Below, piece by piece: positions 6,964 through 16,011 of a DNA stretch of 21,943 nt (position 1 is its first letter; each line of letters opens with the position of its first letter). The notes beneath the pieces were generated by a model. It had not been told where the DNA came from and searched no databases. It was given only the letters and a program-made list of their open reading frames with translations. This stretch comes from Flammeovirgaceae bacterium UBA2786 (GTDB taxonomy: Bacteria; Bacteroidota; Bacteroidia; Cytophagales; Cyclobacteriaceae), in assembly GCA_002352225.1 (NCBI GenBank), contig DEIA01000076.1, positions 93,769 to 115,711 on the forward strand, given 5' to 3'. Made by a program: the position numbers and the translations under genes.

Positions 6964-9780
6964 ATGAAGAAGCTAATTTGGTTTATTTTATTGATGCTTC
7001 CGCTTGCCGGATACAGTCAATTTCAAAACTTAAAGAACAAAGTAGTTCAAAAAACGAAAGAAGCAGCCAAAGGTAAGGCAGCTGATAAAGCCGATGCAGC
7101 ACGAGACCGGTTAGACTCTACCGATTTTAATTACGCCATTACGGTAATTGATAATTCGGGTATGATGAATGTACTGGATGCCGATGAAATTGCTACCCGC
7201 ACTGCCTATATGGCCTCTAACAAATACATGAAGAAAGATAGCGACATTACTGCTGCTGAACGTTGCCGCTCAATCTTAGATCAGGCCGAAAATTTTTATC
7301 AGGCAAGAAAATATAAACTGGCTGAGGTATCTTTTCTGGAAGCAAAAATTGCATTTGAAGCGTCCGGGTTAACAGGTAATATAAATTACAGTAAAGTGCA
7401 TGCCGATCTCGGGTTGTTGTATTCTACCATGGGGCGCTTCAATCAGGCCGAATATTTTTTAAGTGAAGGACTGGGATTACGCGAGCAAACCCTTGGCCGC
7501 GATAGCAAAGCCGGAGCATCTTCCCTTAACAACTTAGCTGTATTATATCAGGAAACAGCCCGGTTCAACGAAGCGGAGACGTATTTTCAGGAAGCGTTAA
7601 ATGTGGTTGATAAACAATTTGGAAAAGAAAGTCATGAATATGCAGTTGTCCTGAATAATCAGGCAATTTTCTTTGCGAAAGTTGGCCGTACCGATCAAGC
7701 AGTAAGTAATCTGAATACGGCAATTGGTATCGTTGAAAAGATAAACAGTAAGAGTAAACGTACTGAGGTAGGATTTCAATCTAACCTGGCCATGCTTTAT
7801 CAGGAACAAGGCAAACTAACCGAAGCAGAAGCCGTGTATCTAAAGTTGGAAAAGATGCTGCGGCTGCTGGGCGATAAAACTTTTTATGCAGGCGTACTTA
7901 ATAATCTTGCGCTTCTCTATATCCAAATGGAGAAAGTAGATAAAGTAGAAAACTACCTGAAAGAAGCAGCGCAGATTTATCAAACCAAATTAGGGAAAGA
8001 AAGCCCCAACTATGCAAAAGTACTGGGCGACTTGGGCAACTTCTACCGCATGCAGGGCCGGTATGCCGAAGCAGAAGAAAACCTGAATAAATCGCTAACC
8101 ATAAATGGAACCGCACTTAATACCAACCATCCCGATTACGTAAAAGCCCAGGAAGATCTTGCCATACTGTATTGGAAAAAAGGAGATATGGCCAAAGCTG
8201 ATGCCAGCTATACAATTGCAATGGATAAATCTTTGGAATTTATTAACCAGTATTTTCCGCCTATGAGTGAAGCGGAAAAAACAAAGTATTGGGATGTGTT
8301 ACAACCGCGCTTTCAACGCTATTATAATTATTGTTTGGATGCAAGTGCCGGCAATCCGGCAAGCATACAAACTATGCTTAATTATCAGCTTACCATTAAA
8401 GGATTATTGTTGAACTCAACCAATAAAGTAAAGAAAGCTATTCTGTCGGGCAACAATACAGAGTTGATTAAAGATTACACAACCTGGCTGGATAAAAAGG
8501 AAACGCTGGCGCGTTATTACTCTCTTTCTAAAGAGGACTTAACTAATCAGAACATAAACCTGGCTGCACTGGAGGCCGAGGCAAATACGTTAGAACGATC
8601 ACTCTCACAACGATCAACCGATTTTTCTCAGGGATATACAACCGATAATACAGATTACAAACAGATACAATCAACATTGACAGATACCGAAGCACTGATT
8701 GAGTTTATTCGTATTCGTTCGTTCGATAAGAATTTTACTACCGAAAGTAAGTATGCAGCATTGGTGTTAACAAAAGGAGTAACTGATCCTAAATTGGTAA
8801 TTCTGGATAATGGAAACCAGTTAGAGACACGGTATGCAAAATTTTATCGTAATGCCATTCAAAACAGACAGGCCGATGCATACTCGTACGAGCAATTTTG
8901 GGCGCGTGTAGAGGTCGCTTTAACCGGTAAAAAAGTTTTATACATTTCGACAGATGGTGTGTACAATCAAATTAGCCTAAACACCCTAAAGAAACCTGAT
9001 GGTGATTATCTAATCAATCGATATGATATTGTATTAGTTGGAAATTCGAAAGATGTGCTTACTTTAAAAGCGCAGAAGACAACCGCACCTAAAAAGAACG
9101 CCTTTGTGTTAGGCTTTCCCGATTATGGTGGCGATGCAGTGCCAGCACTACCCGGTACCAAAACTGAGGCAGATAATATAAGTCGTATTCTAAAAGCAGG
9201 TGGCTATCAGGTAACATCGTACCTGCAAAAAACGGCCACCGAAGCTTCTATTAAAGCATTAAAGGGACCGGCTCTGGTACATATTGCAACACATGGCTAT
9301 TTTCAGGCCGATGTAGATCAAACGGCTGCCGGAGTGCATCAGGAAAATGCAAAGAACAATCCGCTGCTGCGTTCGGGTTTATTATTGGCAGGGGCATCGC
9401 CTACATTAAAAGGAGAACTTATTCCGAATTTAGAAAGTAATGATAATGGCGTACTTACTGCATACGAGGCTATGAACCTGTCGTTAGAAGGAACCGACCT
9501 GATAGTAGTAAGTGCCTGCGAAACTGGCCTGGGCGATGTGCGAGCGGGTGAAGGTGTGTACGGATTGCAACGTTCTTTTATTGTTGCGGGTGCAAAAGCT
9601 ATGGTAATGAGTTTGTGGAAAGTGGACGATGCGGCCACCCAAACTCTGATGACTAATTTCTACACCAACCTTTCTAAAGGAGGAACGAAAGCAAAAGCGT
9701 TTAAACAAGCCCAGCTTCAGTTAATGACTAAATACAAAGAACCTTATTACTGGGGGGCTTTTGTAATGACTGGAATGTAA
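6964..9780 (+). CDS. exported TPR-CHAT protein, paralogue 1
   Basis: A 938-residue predicted caspase-like protease with a tetratricopeptide sensor or scaffold domain. A Sec signal peptide (residues 1-19, MLPLAGYSQ then FQNL) is followed by a Lys/Ala-rich segment (about 22-50). Eight or so TPRs with kinesin-light-chain-like spacing of about 42 residues follow (about 95-430), recognisable by LNNLAVLYQETARFNEAE-type lines. Next come a helical linker with PMSEAEKTKYWDVLQPRFQ, and a C-terminal CHAT domain (about 640-938). The catalytic His is H777 in HIATHGYF and the catalytic Cys is C852 in SACETGLGDVRAGEG, so the dyad is intact. SLWKVDDAATQ and YYWGAFVMTG are the family's C-terminal motifs. A second copy follows directly. 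Related TPR-CHAT proteins include the CRISPR-linked Csx29, but no Cas gene is here and export argues for a different, envelope role. Substrate is unknown. Confidence 0.92.
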   Translation: MKKLIWFILLMLPLAGYSQFQNLKNKVVQKTKEAAKGKAADKADAARDRLDSTDFNYAITVIDNSGMMNVLDADEIATRTAYMASNKYMKKDSDITAAERCRSILDQAENFYQARKYKLAEVSFLEAKIAFEASGLTGNINYSKVHADLGLLYSTMGRFNQAEYFLSEGLGLREQTLGRDSKAGASSLNNLAVLYQETARFNEAETYFQEALNVVDKQFGKESHEYAVVLNNQAIFFAKVGRTDQAVSNLNTAIGIVEKINSKSKRTEVGFQSNLAMLYQEQGKLTEAEAVYLKLEKMLRLLGDKTFYAGVLNNLALLYIQMEKVDKVENYLKEAAQIYQTKLGKESPNYAKVLGDLGNFYRMQGRYAEAEENLNKSLTINGTALNTNHPDYVKAQEDLAILYWKKGDMAKADASYTIAMDKSLEFINQYFPPMSEAEKTKYWDVLQPRFQRYYNYCLDASAGNPASIQTMLNYQLTIKGLLLNSTNKVKKAILSGNNTELIKDYTTWLDKKETLARYYSLSKEDLTNQNINLAALEAEANTLERSLSQRSTDFSQGYTTDNTDYKQIQSTLTDTEALIEFIRIRSFDKNFTTESKYAALVLTKGVTDPKLVILDNGNQLETRYAKFYRNAIQNRQADAYSYEQFWARVEVALTGKKVLYISTDGVYNQISLNTLKKPDGDYLINRYDIVLVGNSKDVLTLKAQKTTAPKKNAFVLGFPDYGGDAVPALPGTKTEADNISRILKAGGYQVTSYLQKTATEASIKALKGPALVHIATHGYFQADVDQTAAGVHQENAKNNPLLRSGLLLAGASPTLKGELIPNLESNDNGVLTAYEAMNLSLEGTDLIVVSACETGLGDVRAGEGVYGLQRSFIVAGAKAMVMSLWKVDDAATQTLMTNFYTNLSKGGTKAKAFKQAQLQLMTKYKEPYYWGAFVMTGM

Positions 9781-9843
9781 GTGTAGAAGAAACCATTGAC
9801 CAACCCGTTTTTAGTTAGTAGCTTCGGGGTACCTTTCATTGCC

Positions 9844-12627
9844 ATGAAGCTATACCTCATCTTTTTATTGCTATTGGTAAGCCCCAAACTGTTTGGCCAG
9901 AACGACTGGCTTACAAAAGCTTTGGCCGATACGGGAGCAGAAAAGAAGGCGATCCTCGATTCGCTCGATTTTCAATTTGCGATGTCGGTAAACGACAATT
10001 CCAGTTTTATTGATGTGCAGCAGAAAGGCGAAGGCTGGGCAAAAGGGTTTTACAATATGAAACCCAAAAGCCAACGTACATTTTCGGAAGTAGCAAGCGA
10101 CACCGTTAACTGGGCAGTAGATTATTACAACATGCGGTGGTATAAAATTGCAGAGTCAGCTTTTATTACTGCTAAAGTTTTCATGGAATCTTATAACCTA
10201 ACGCAGGACATCAGCTACATCCGGTGCATTTCTAACATGGGTGTAATGTACCTGATACAAGGCCGTACGTTAGAGGCAGAGCAGTTTATTACATACGCCT
10301 TAACGGAAAGCGAACGACTAGGAAAGAACAGTGTGCCTTATGCTGCTAACCTGAATAGTATGGCCAAGTTGCGCCAGCTTTTGGGCCACTATAACGAAGC
10401 TGAACAGATGTATAACGAATCGCTTGCAAGCCTGGCAGCAAAAGTAGGTACCAACAGTTTGCAACATGCTATTGTTCTTAACAACAAAGCTATGTTGTAT
10501 CAGGTAATGGGTAGATACCCCGAAGCTATTGAATTAATGAAGCAGGCTATTGTGGCATTAGAGGCTTCCAATAAACGAACCCTGCAGGGAAAAAAATCAT
10601 TTGATAGCCGTAAGTTTAATTCTAACCTGGCCTTACTCTATCAATTATCAGCTAATATGGCTCAGGCCGAGACAGAGTTTGTGGCCATTCGTAAAGTATT
10701 TGAAAACCGGGGTCAGAAAAATAATCCGGAGTATGCTAACCTGCTTAACCAACTGAGTATCCTCTACATTCAAATGAATAAGATGGATCAGGTAGAACCG
10801 TTGCTGATTAAGGCAGCCGATGTGTACAAAAAGAAATTTACAGCCGAAAACCCATCCTATGCAAAAGTTCAGACTGACCTGGGAACATTTTATCGCATGC
10901 AAAATCGAATGACAGAGGCAGAGACAGCCCTCACCCATGCGTTGGCTATACGGCAACGCACATTGGGCGAAAATCATCCGGATTACGTAAAGTCGTTAGA
11001 AGCTGTTGGAATTTTATATTGGAAGAAGGGTGAACTTGCACGAGCCTATCCGTTTTTACAAAGTGCGTGCAACAAATCGTTAACGTTTATCAATCAATAT
11101 TTTGCTCCTATGAGCGAAACTGAGAAAACGAAATATTGGGATATACTGCAACCCCGCTTTCAACGGTTTTATAATTTTGCAATAGATGCAGGTTCTTTAA
11201 TTCCCGAAGTATGGGAAGATGTATTCAATTACCAGATTGCCACTAAAGCACTGTTGTTAAACTCAACAAATAAAATTAAGAAGGCAATTTTAGCCAGTGG
11301 CAATGAAGCTTTGATTAAAGACTACGTTTCATGGATTGGGCAGAAGGAAGCCCTGGCCCGGTATTATTCGCTCTCCAAAGAGGAGTTGAGAGAGCAGAAA
11401 ATTGATCTGAATGCTTTAGAGAATTCAGCCAACGAATTGGAACGTTCACTTTCACAACGCTCTGCTGATTTTGCCAAAGGGTATGAAGTTGAACAAGTAA
11501 CCTGGAAAAGCGTTACTTCGAAGTTACTGGATACAGAAGCCGTGCTGGAGTTGATTCGCGTGCGCACATTCGATCAGGATTTTACCGATCAGGCACGATA
11601 CATTGCTCTGGTTGCCAGTAAAGGAATTTCGCAGCCGCGTATGGTGCTTTTAGAAAACGGAAATGAAATAGAAATGCGCTACGCAAAATTTTATAAAAAT
11701 GCAGTACAGCAACGTGTAAACGATATACATTCATATACGCAGTATTGGGAGAAGATAGATCCGGTATTAGCGGGTAAAAAAACCGTGTACCTCTCGCCCG
11801 ATGGAGTGTACAATCAAATCAACATCAATACACTTAAAAAACCCGATGGAGAATATGTACTGAATCGGTATGATGTAGTGGTAATTGGTAACTCAAAAGA
11901 TTTAATTGCGATTAAGGAGAAAAAGATTGGATTAGCAAAGAAAGATGCATTTGTATTGGGCTTTCCTGATTATGGTGGCAATGCAGTGGCCTTACCGGGT
12001 ACAAAGGTAGAGATAGATGGAATTAATAAAATACTGCTATCAGGAGGATACAAAGTGGAAAAACGGGAACAACACCATGCAACCGAAGCAGCATTAAAAG
12101 GTGTTAAAGCCCCAACACTCATGCACATTGCAACGCATGGCTATTTCCTTGCGGATACCGACTTGCAAGGTGGAGATGCCATGGGTATTGATGCAGAAAA
12201 TGCAAGGAATAATCCTTTGTTACGATCGGGGTTAATTCTGGCGGGCATACAAACACAGAATAATAACACAGAGGATTTGCAGGGAAACGACAACGGCATA
12301 CTTACAGCATACGAAGCTATGAATTTGTCGCTGGAAGGAACCGACCTGATTATACTCAGCGCCTGCGAAACCGGATTAGGCGATGTACGGGCAGGTGAGG
12401 GTGTGTATGGGTTGCAACGTGCGTTTCTGGTTGCAGGAGCTAACGCATTAATAATGAGTTTGTGGAAAGTTGATGATGCGGCCACACAACAATTAATGAC
12501 AAATTTTTACACCAACTGGAGCAAGACGGGCAACAAACAAAAATCTTTTAAGCAAGCACAACTTCAACTCATGGCAAAATATAAGGATCCCTATTATTGG
12601 GGAGCGTTTGTTATGATGGGGATGTAA
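9844..12627 (+). CDS. exported TPR-CHAT protein, paralogue 2
   Basis: A tandem paralogue of the preceding gene, 927 residues from the ATG at 9844. The frame also opens at a TTG at 9796, but only the 9844 start gives a clean Sec signal peptide (MKLYLIFLLLLVSPKLFGQ). It lacks most of the Lys/Ala-rich segment of paralogue 1, then shows the same TPR array, linker (PMSETEKTKYWDILQPRFQ) and CHAT domain. Catalytic H765 (HIATHGYF) and C841 (SACETGLGDVRAGEG) are present. The CHAT domains share long identical stretches, while the TPR and signal regions diverge more. This suggests a duplication in which the sensor half has changed. The gap to paralogue 1 is 63 bases with no clear terminator, and the next gene starts 7 bases after its stop, so a transcript through all three is likely. 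Target is unknown. Confidence 0.92.
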   Translation: MKLYLIFLLLLVSPKLFGQNDWLTKALADTGAEKKAILDSLDFQFAMSVNDNSSFIDVQQKGEGWAKGFYNMKPKSQRTFSEVASDTVNWAVDYYNMRWYKIAESAFITAKVFMESYNLTQDISYIRCISNMGVMYLIQGRTLEAEQFITYALTESERLGKNSVPYAANLNSMAKLRQLLGHYNEAEQMYNESLASLAAKVGTNSLQHAIVLNNKAMLYQVMGRYPEAIELMKQAIVALEASNKRTLQGKKSFDSRKFNSNLALLYQLSANMAQAETEFVAIRKVFENRGQKNNPEYANLLNQLSILYIQMNKMDQVEPLLIKAADVYKKKFTAENPSYAKVQTDLGTFYRMQNRMTEAETALTHALAIRQRTLGENHPDYVKSLEAVGILYWKKGELARAYPFLQSACNKSLTFINQYFAPMSETEKTKYWDILQPRFQRFYNFAIDAGSLIPEVWEDVFNYQIATKALLLNSTNKIKKAILASGNEALIKDYVSWIGQKEALARYYSLSKEELREQKIDLNALENSANELERSLSQRSADFAKGYEVEQVTWKSVTSKLLDTEAVLELIRVRTFDQDFTDQARYIALVASKGISQPRMVLLENGNEIEMRYAKFYKNAVQQRVNDIHSYTQYWEKIDPVLAGKKTVYLSPDGVYNQININTLKKPDGEYVLNRYDVVVIGNSKDLIAIKEKKIGLAKKDAFVLGFPDYGGNAVALPGTKVEIDGINKILLSGGYKVEKREQHHATEAALKGVKAPTLMHIATHGYFLADTDLQGGDAMGIDAENARNNPLLRSGLILAGIQTQNNNTEDLQGNDNGILTAYEAMNLSLEGTDLIILSACETGLGDVRAGEGVYGLQRAFLVAGANALIMSLWKVDDAATQQLMTNFYTNWSKTGNKQKSFKQAQLQLMAKYKDPYYWGAFVMMGM

Positions 12628-12634
12628 ATGTGTG

Positions 12635-13066
12635 ATGAGTATTAGCTATACTCCTGATGTAATTGGGAGAGCCAAAAACATGGTAAGAAGTAAACGTATA
12701 GTTAATGGATTGCTGATTGTAGCGTTTATGCTTGGTTATCTGGAGTGGGGGGCCAATAATCATACATTTATTTTCCAGGTTATAATACCGCTATTTACAT
12801 CGATGCCTAACGATTTAGCGGGTTTATTTAACCCTGCTGTTTTAATTCCTCTGGTCGGATTTATTTTATTGTTGATTACACTATTTCAGCAGGAGCCTAA
12901 CCGAAAATTTACATTGGCTGGACTGGCATGCCTGGCCACCTTTATGATATTCTTATTTTTTATTGGAGTGTTAAGCCTGAATTGGAAAATTATCCTGTCA
13001 ACCACACCGTTTTTAATTATTGCTATAATTAGCTTGCGATTAAACTGGCGCAACAAAACCGATTAG
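12635..13066 (+). CDS. small four-helix membrane protein after TPR-CHAT
   Basis: Unrecognised inner-membrane protein of 143 residues. Four hydrophobic segments are visible at about residues 25-40, 65-85, 94-118 and 121-135, joined by short polar loops; the N-terminus is basic (VRSKR) and the C-terminus ends in NWRNKTD. The frame also opens at a GTG at 12632; I take the ATG at 12635, while a later ATG at 12680 is possible. It begins 7 bases after the second TPR-CHAT stop, so translation is probably coupled. That position makes it a candidate partner or substrate of the CHAT protease, but no motif supports a particular activity. It is followed at once by the glycosyltransferase gene. Confidence 0.75.
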   Translation: MSISYTPDVIGRAKNMVRSKRIVNGLLIVAFMLGYLEWGANNHTFIFQVIIPLFTSMPNDLAGLFNPAVLIPLVGFILLLITLFQQEPNRKFTLAGLACLATFMIFLFFIGVLSLNWKIILSTTPFLIIAIISLRLNWRNKTD

Positions 13067-13090
13067 TTGTTTCTTATTATCTTTCGGTTT

Positions 13091-14239
13091 ATGATGCCCC
13101 CACCCAAAGTAAAGGTTCTCTTTTACCATGCTCACTTTTTTAATAGCAGTGAGACGTTTATTTATCAACAAGTTATTAATCCTTATATCGAGCCCTTGTT
13201 GTTGGCAAAGCGATTCATCAATTCAACCGGGATGAGTAGTGACCCCTTTAACAAAATTCAATTTAAGCGAACCTGGTGGGATGGTTTGATTTCAAATGTA
13301 TTAATCGCTTTTGGAATAGACCGGTATTATCAGAATACTTCAATAAAACAATTAACCGAAAAAATTTCAAAGAATAAACCAGATGTGCTGCATGCACAGT
13401 TTGGATTTAGTGCAGTTCGGATATTGCCTGTAGCTAAGAAATTGAAATTGCCGTTAATTGTTTCGTTTCATGGTATGGATGCCTCGCACATGTTGCGTAA
13501 GCGCCCCTATGTTAATGGATTGAAAGATGTGTTTGTCTATGCAGCAGCTATTGTAGTTTGCAATCCGGCTATGACCGAAGTGCTTCCTCTTACGCCAGAA
13601 CAGAAACAGAAAGTGGTTTGGGTTCCGTATGGAATTAATTTAGGTCAGTTTGATTCGCAACCAAGAATAGAAAGTAAGAGTGTATCGATTTTGCATGTGG
13701 GAAGGCTTATTGAAAAGAAGGGAGTGCCAGATTTAATTTTAGCATTTGCTAAACTAACAACTAGGCAACAGGTACTTCTGCATGTGGTAGGTACAGGGCC
13801 AGAAGAAGAGAAGTGTAAGCAATTGGTTGAAACCCTTAATTTGAAAGATCGCGTAATTTTTCATGGCTGGAAATCACCCGATGAAGTTAAAAACCTGATG
13901 CAACAAGCTGATGTATTTGTATTGAACAGTAGGGTTGCAAGTAATGGCGACAGTGAAGGACTGCCTGTTGGTATTCTGGAAGCCATGACTATGGAACTGC
14001 CCGTGGTATCTACGTATCATGCGGGCATTCCGTACGAGGTTGACCATCAGGTTACAGGTTTATTGGTGCAGGAAAAAGATACCGGGGCACTTGCAAATGC
14101 ACTTACTGTTTTAGTAGAGGATACACATCAGCGTAAGGTAATGGGGGCAGCAGGCCGGATTAAGGCTGAGACTTATTTTTCGATGGAGAAGATGCATGCT
14201 TCCTTACAGGTGCTGTACAAAAGAGCACAATCCTCTTAA
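13091..14239 (+). CDS. GT4-type glycosyltransferase
   Basis: A 382-residue GT-B glycosyltransferase of the GT4-like retaining type, transferring a sugar from a nucleotide donor to a glycan or lipid acceptor at the inner face of the membrane. The N-terminal acceptor half includes DVLHAQFGFSAV and LIVSFHGMDAS. The donor half begins at ILHVGRLIEKKGVPDLI, continues through VVGTGPEEE and RVIFHGW, and carries the EX7E motif (E289 and E297 in EGLPVGILE), followed by STYHAGIPYEV. Upstream starts (TTG at 13067) add eight residues with no family support; I use the ATG at 13091, with 13094 equally possible. It overlaps nothing, but its TAA is directly followed by the ATG of the DUF1801 gene. It resembles exopolysaccharide (colanic-acid-type) transferases, but no capsule cluster surrounds it, so the acceptor is unknown. 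Confidence 0.9.
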   Translation: MMPPPKVKVLFYHAHFFNSSETFIYQQVINPYIEPLLLAKRFINSTGMSSDPFNKIQFKRTWWDGLISNVLIAFGIDRYYQNTSIKQLTEKISKNKPDVLHAQFGFSAVRILPVAKKLKLPLIVSFHGMDASHMLRKRPYVNGLKDVFVYAAAIVVCNPAMTEVLPLTPEQKQKVVWVPYGINLGQFDSQPRIESKSVSILHVGRLIEKKGVPDLILAFAKLTTRQQVLLHVVGTGPEEEKCKQLVETLNLKDRVIFHGWKSPDEVKNLMQQADVFVLNSRVASNGDSEGLPVGILEAMTMELPVVSTYHAGIPYEVDHQVTGLLVQEKDTGALANALTVLVEDTHQRKVMGAAGRIKAETYFSMEKMHASLQVLYKRAQSS

Positions 14240-14587
14240 ATGCGGGCAGAAGATTTTTATCTGCAAAAGACAGACCCAACAAAAAGCTGTTTGTTAGCAT
14301 TGCGTGCAATTATTCTGAACAGTCATACAGGTATTTCTGAATCTGTAAAGTATGCCATGCCCTGTTTTAGCTATAAGCAAAAGCAAGTTTGTTATTTATG
14401 GATCGATAGAAAAACGAAAGAACCCTACGTGCTTTTTGTAGAGGGAAAGAAACTCAATCACCCAAAATTAGAGACGGGCACACGGAAACGAATGAAAATT
14501 CTGAGAATCGATGTTAAAAAAGATATACCCCTGCGTTTACTGCAAACTATTTTAAGAGATGCACTTGATCTGTATCAGGCAACGTGA
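14240..14587 (+). CDS. DUF1801 (YdhG/YjhX-like fold) domain protein
   Basis: A 115-residue cytoplasmic protein with the DUF1801 pattern: an N-terminal helix pair (DPTKSCLLALRAIIL), the conserved SVKYAMPCFSY segment at about 36-46, then VCYLWIDRKTKEPYVLFVEGKKLNHP and a basic region (TRKRMKILRI). The molecular function of the family is not established. The ATG follows the glycosyltransferase TAA without a gap, indicating translational coupling, though nothing links the two functions. It is the last gene of the plus-strand block and faces the histidine kinase gene tail to tail. Confidence 0.85.
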   Translation: MRAEDFYLQKTDPTKSCLLALRAIILNSHTGISESVKYAMPCFSYKQKQVCYLWIDRKTKEPYVLFVEGKKLNHPKLETGTRKRMKILRIDVKKDIPLRLLQTILRDALDLYQAT

Positions 14588-14607
14588 TCAAATGAGAGAG
14601 AAACAGA

Positions 14608-14628
14608 TTTGAACGAGTATGGTTCAAA
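14608..14628. terminator. hairpin between convergent genes, possible terminator
   Basis: TTTGAAC (14608-14614) and GTTCAAA (14622-14628) form a perfect 7-bp stem around a 7-base loop in the 53-base gap between the DUF1801 and histidine kinase stops. There is no T-tract on either side and the stem is A/T-rich, so terminator function is only suggested by position. Confidence 0.3.
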
Positions 14629-14640
14629 GGTGGGAGTAAA

Positions 14641-15963
14641 TTAACCGGTAGTATCAGGATCGGTATAAACCGGAATAACAACTGTAAATGTTGTACCAAG
14701 ATTAAATTCAGAAGCAACTAAAACAGTACCATTTAATTTTTCGACTGTTTGTTTCACAATGTAAAGGCCCAGCCCCGAACCTTCTGCTTTTTCGTTGGCC
14801 TGATAGAACATATCAAAAATTTTATGAATGTGGTTGCCCGGAATTCCTAGCCCATTGTCTTGTATTATAAACCGCATGTAACTCTCATGAACCATAACAC
14901 TTACTTTTAACATAGGGGTTTCTTTGCCTGGATCCATGTATTTTATTGCATTGCCTATCAGGTTGCTCAATATAATTTGCAATCGTGCAGGGTCAGAATA
15001 GATAATGAGATCGGCTGGTATATCTAATTCAATTTTTATTTTTTCTGTATGCGGATGTGAGCGAAGGGTTTCGAGAATAGTGCGAATAAGTTTATTAACC
15101 AACACCTTTTGCTTTTGCACCTCCAGTCTTGTATTGCGCGAATAGTCTGAAATGTCGCGTATAAATTTTTGCAAATTATTTACCTGGCCTTCCATCATAG
15201 TTATGATTTCGCGTTGTTCTTTTGGGTCTTCAGTTACCCGGCTAAGAAGAATGAGCCCGCGTATCGAACTTAGCGGAGCCATCAGGTCGTGCGAAGTACT
15301 GTACACAAATTGATCTAATTCGGTATTAAGTTTACTGAGTTCAGTATTTTTTTCATTAATCTGCTTTTCATTTTCGAGAAGCGATTTCTCTGAACGAAAG
15401 TTTATGCTGATTACGTAATGGATAATCAGGACAGAAGCAAGAAGAGACCCGGTAAAGGTTATAATAAGATTAACAGGGTCAAAGTTATTCTGTGCAACGG
15501 GTTGAAAGAGAACAGTACGATCTATTACCTGACTGGCCATAAAGAGTACGAAGGGAAGAAGAAGCATAACCATTCGTTTTAGGCCATCTTCCGGACCAAA
15601 TACAGCTATTGCTCCTAGCGATGCTGGAATATAATACATATATAGCCCTACTTCGGAAGGTTCTATCAGACTAAAAAAGAATACAGTAAAGTTTACCGAA
15701 AAGCCCAGAATAATTTTAGCTGCATCGTGGTATTGTTTGCGGTTAAGAAAAAAGCTGATAACGGCCAGACCGGCACAACTAAGTTCATAAATAAAGCCAT
15801 GATAAATTTGGCGGTAAACATCAAATAGAAAAAATCCTATACCGAAGAAGAAAGTTAGGGTGCAAAGTTGCCCGGTTAACAATACCCTTTTGTACTCTGC
15901 ATGCGATAAAATGAAATTACCATTTCCGAGAATGAATTTGCGTAAAGTACTTGATGAAAACAT
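14641..15963 (-). CDS. membrane sensor histidine kinase (HisKA/HATPase)
   Basis: A 440-residue two-component sensor kinase in the inner membrane. The N-terminal half has about six hydrophobic segments (near 30-48, 58-74, 84-100, 106-122, 130-146 and 165-185) with only short loops, so it probably senses something within the membrane. A coiled linker (about 190-220) leads to the phosphoacceptor H-box STSHDLMAPLSSIRG with H225. The ATPase boxes follow: N-box LSNLIGNAIKY with N334 and N337, G1 DNGLGI at 369-374, F-box KIFDMFYQAN and G2 GSGLGLYIV at 395-403. All core residues are present. No response regulator gene lies beside it, so its partner is elsewhere. It is the last gene of the minus-strand run, 48 bases after the TSUP transporter stop, and could be cotranscribed with it. 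The signal is unknown. Confidence 0.93.
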   Translation of the reverse strand: MFSSSTLRKFILGNGNFILSHAEYKRVLLTGQLCTLTFFFGIGFFLFDVYRQIYHGFIYELSCAGLAVISFFLNRKQYHDAAKIILGFSVNFTVFFFSLIEPSEVGLYMYYIPASLGAIAVFGPEDGLKRMVMLLLPFVLFMASQVIDRTVLFQPVAQNNFDPVNLIITFTGSLLASVLIIHYVISINFRSEKSLLENEKQINEKNTELSKLNTELDQFVYSTSHDLMAPLSSIRGLILLSRVTEDPKEQREIITMMEGQVNNLQKFIRDISDYSRNTRLEVQKQKVLVNKLIRTILETLRSHPHTEKIKIELDIPADLIIYSDPARLQIILSNLIGNAIKYMDPGKETPMLKVSVMVHESYMRFIIQDNGLGIPGNHIHKIFDMFYQANEKAEGSGLGLYIVKQTVEKLNGTVLVASEFNLGTTFTVVIPVYTDPDTTG

Positions 15964-16011
15964 GGTTAAGTAAACTTAGCAAATTTGAAATGGCAGCAAA
16001 ATGTTAAGCCA

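Noticed and set aside
9796..9843. TTG start for the second TPR-CHAT protein
   Set aside because: The ATG at 9844 gives a clean signal peptide; the extension does not.
6964..12627. CRISPR-associated Craspase-type system
   Set aside because: No Cas genes or repeat array in the window, and both CHAT proteins carry export signals.
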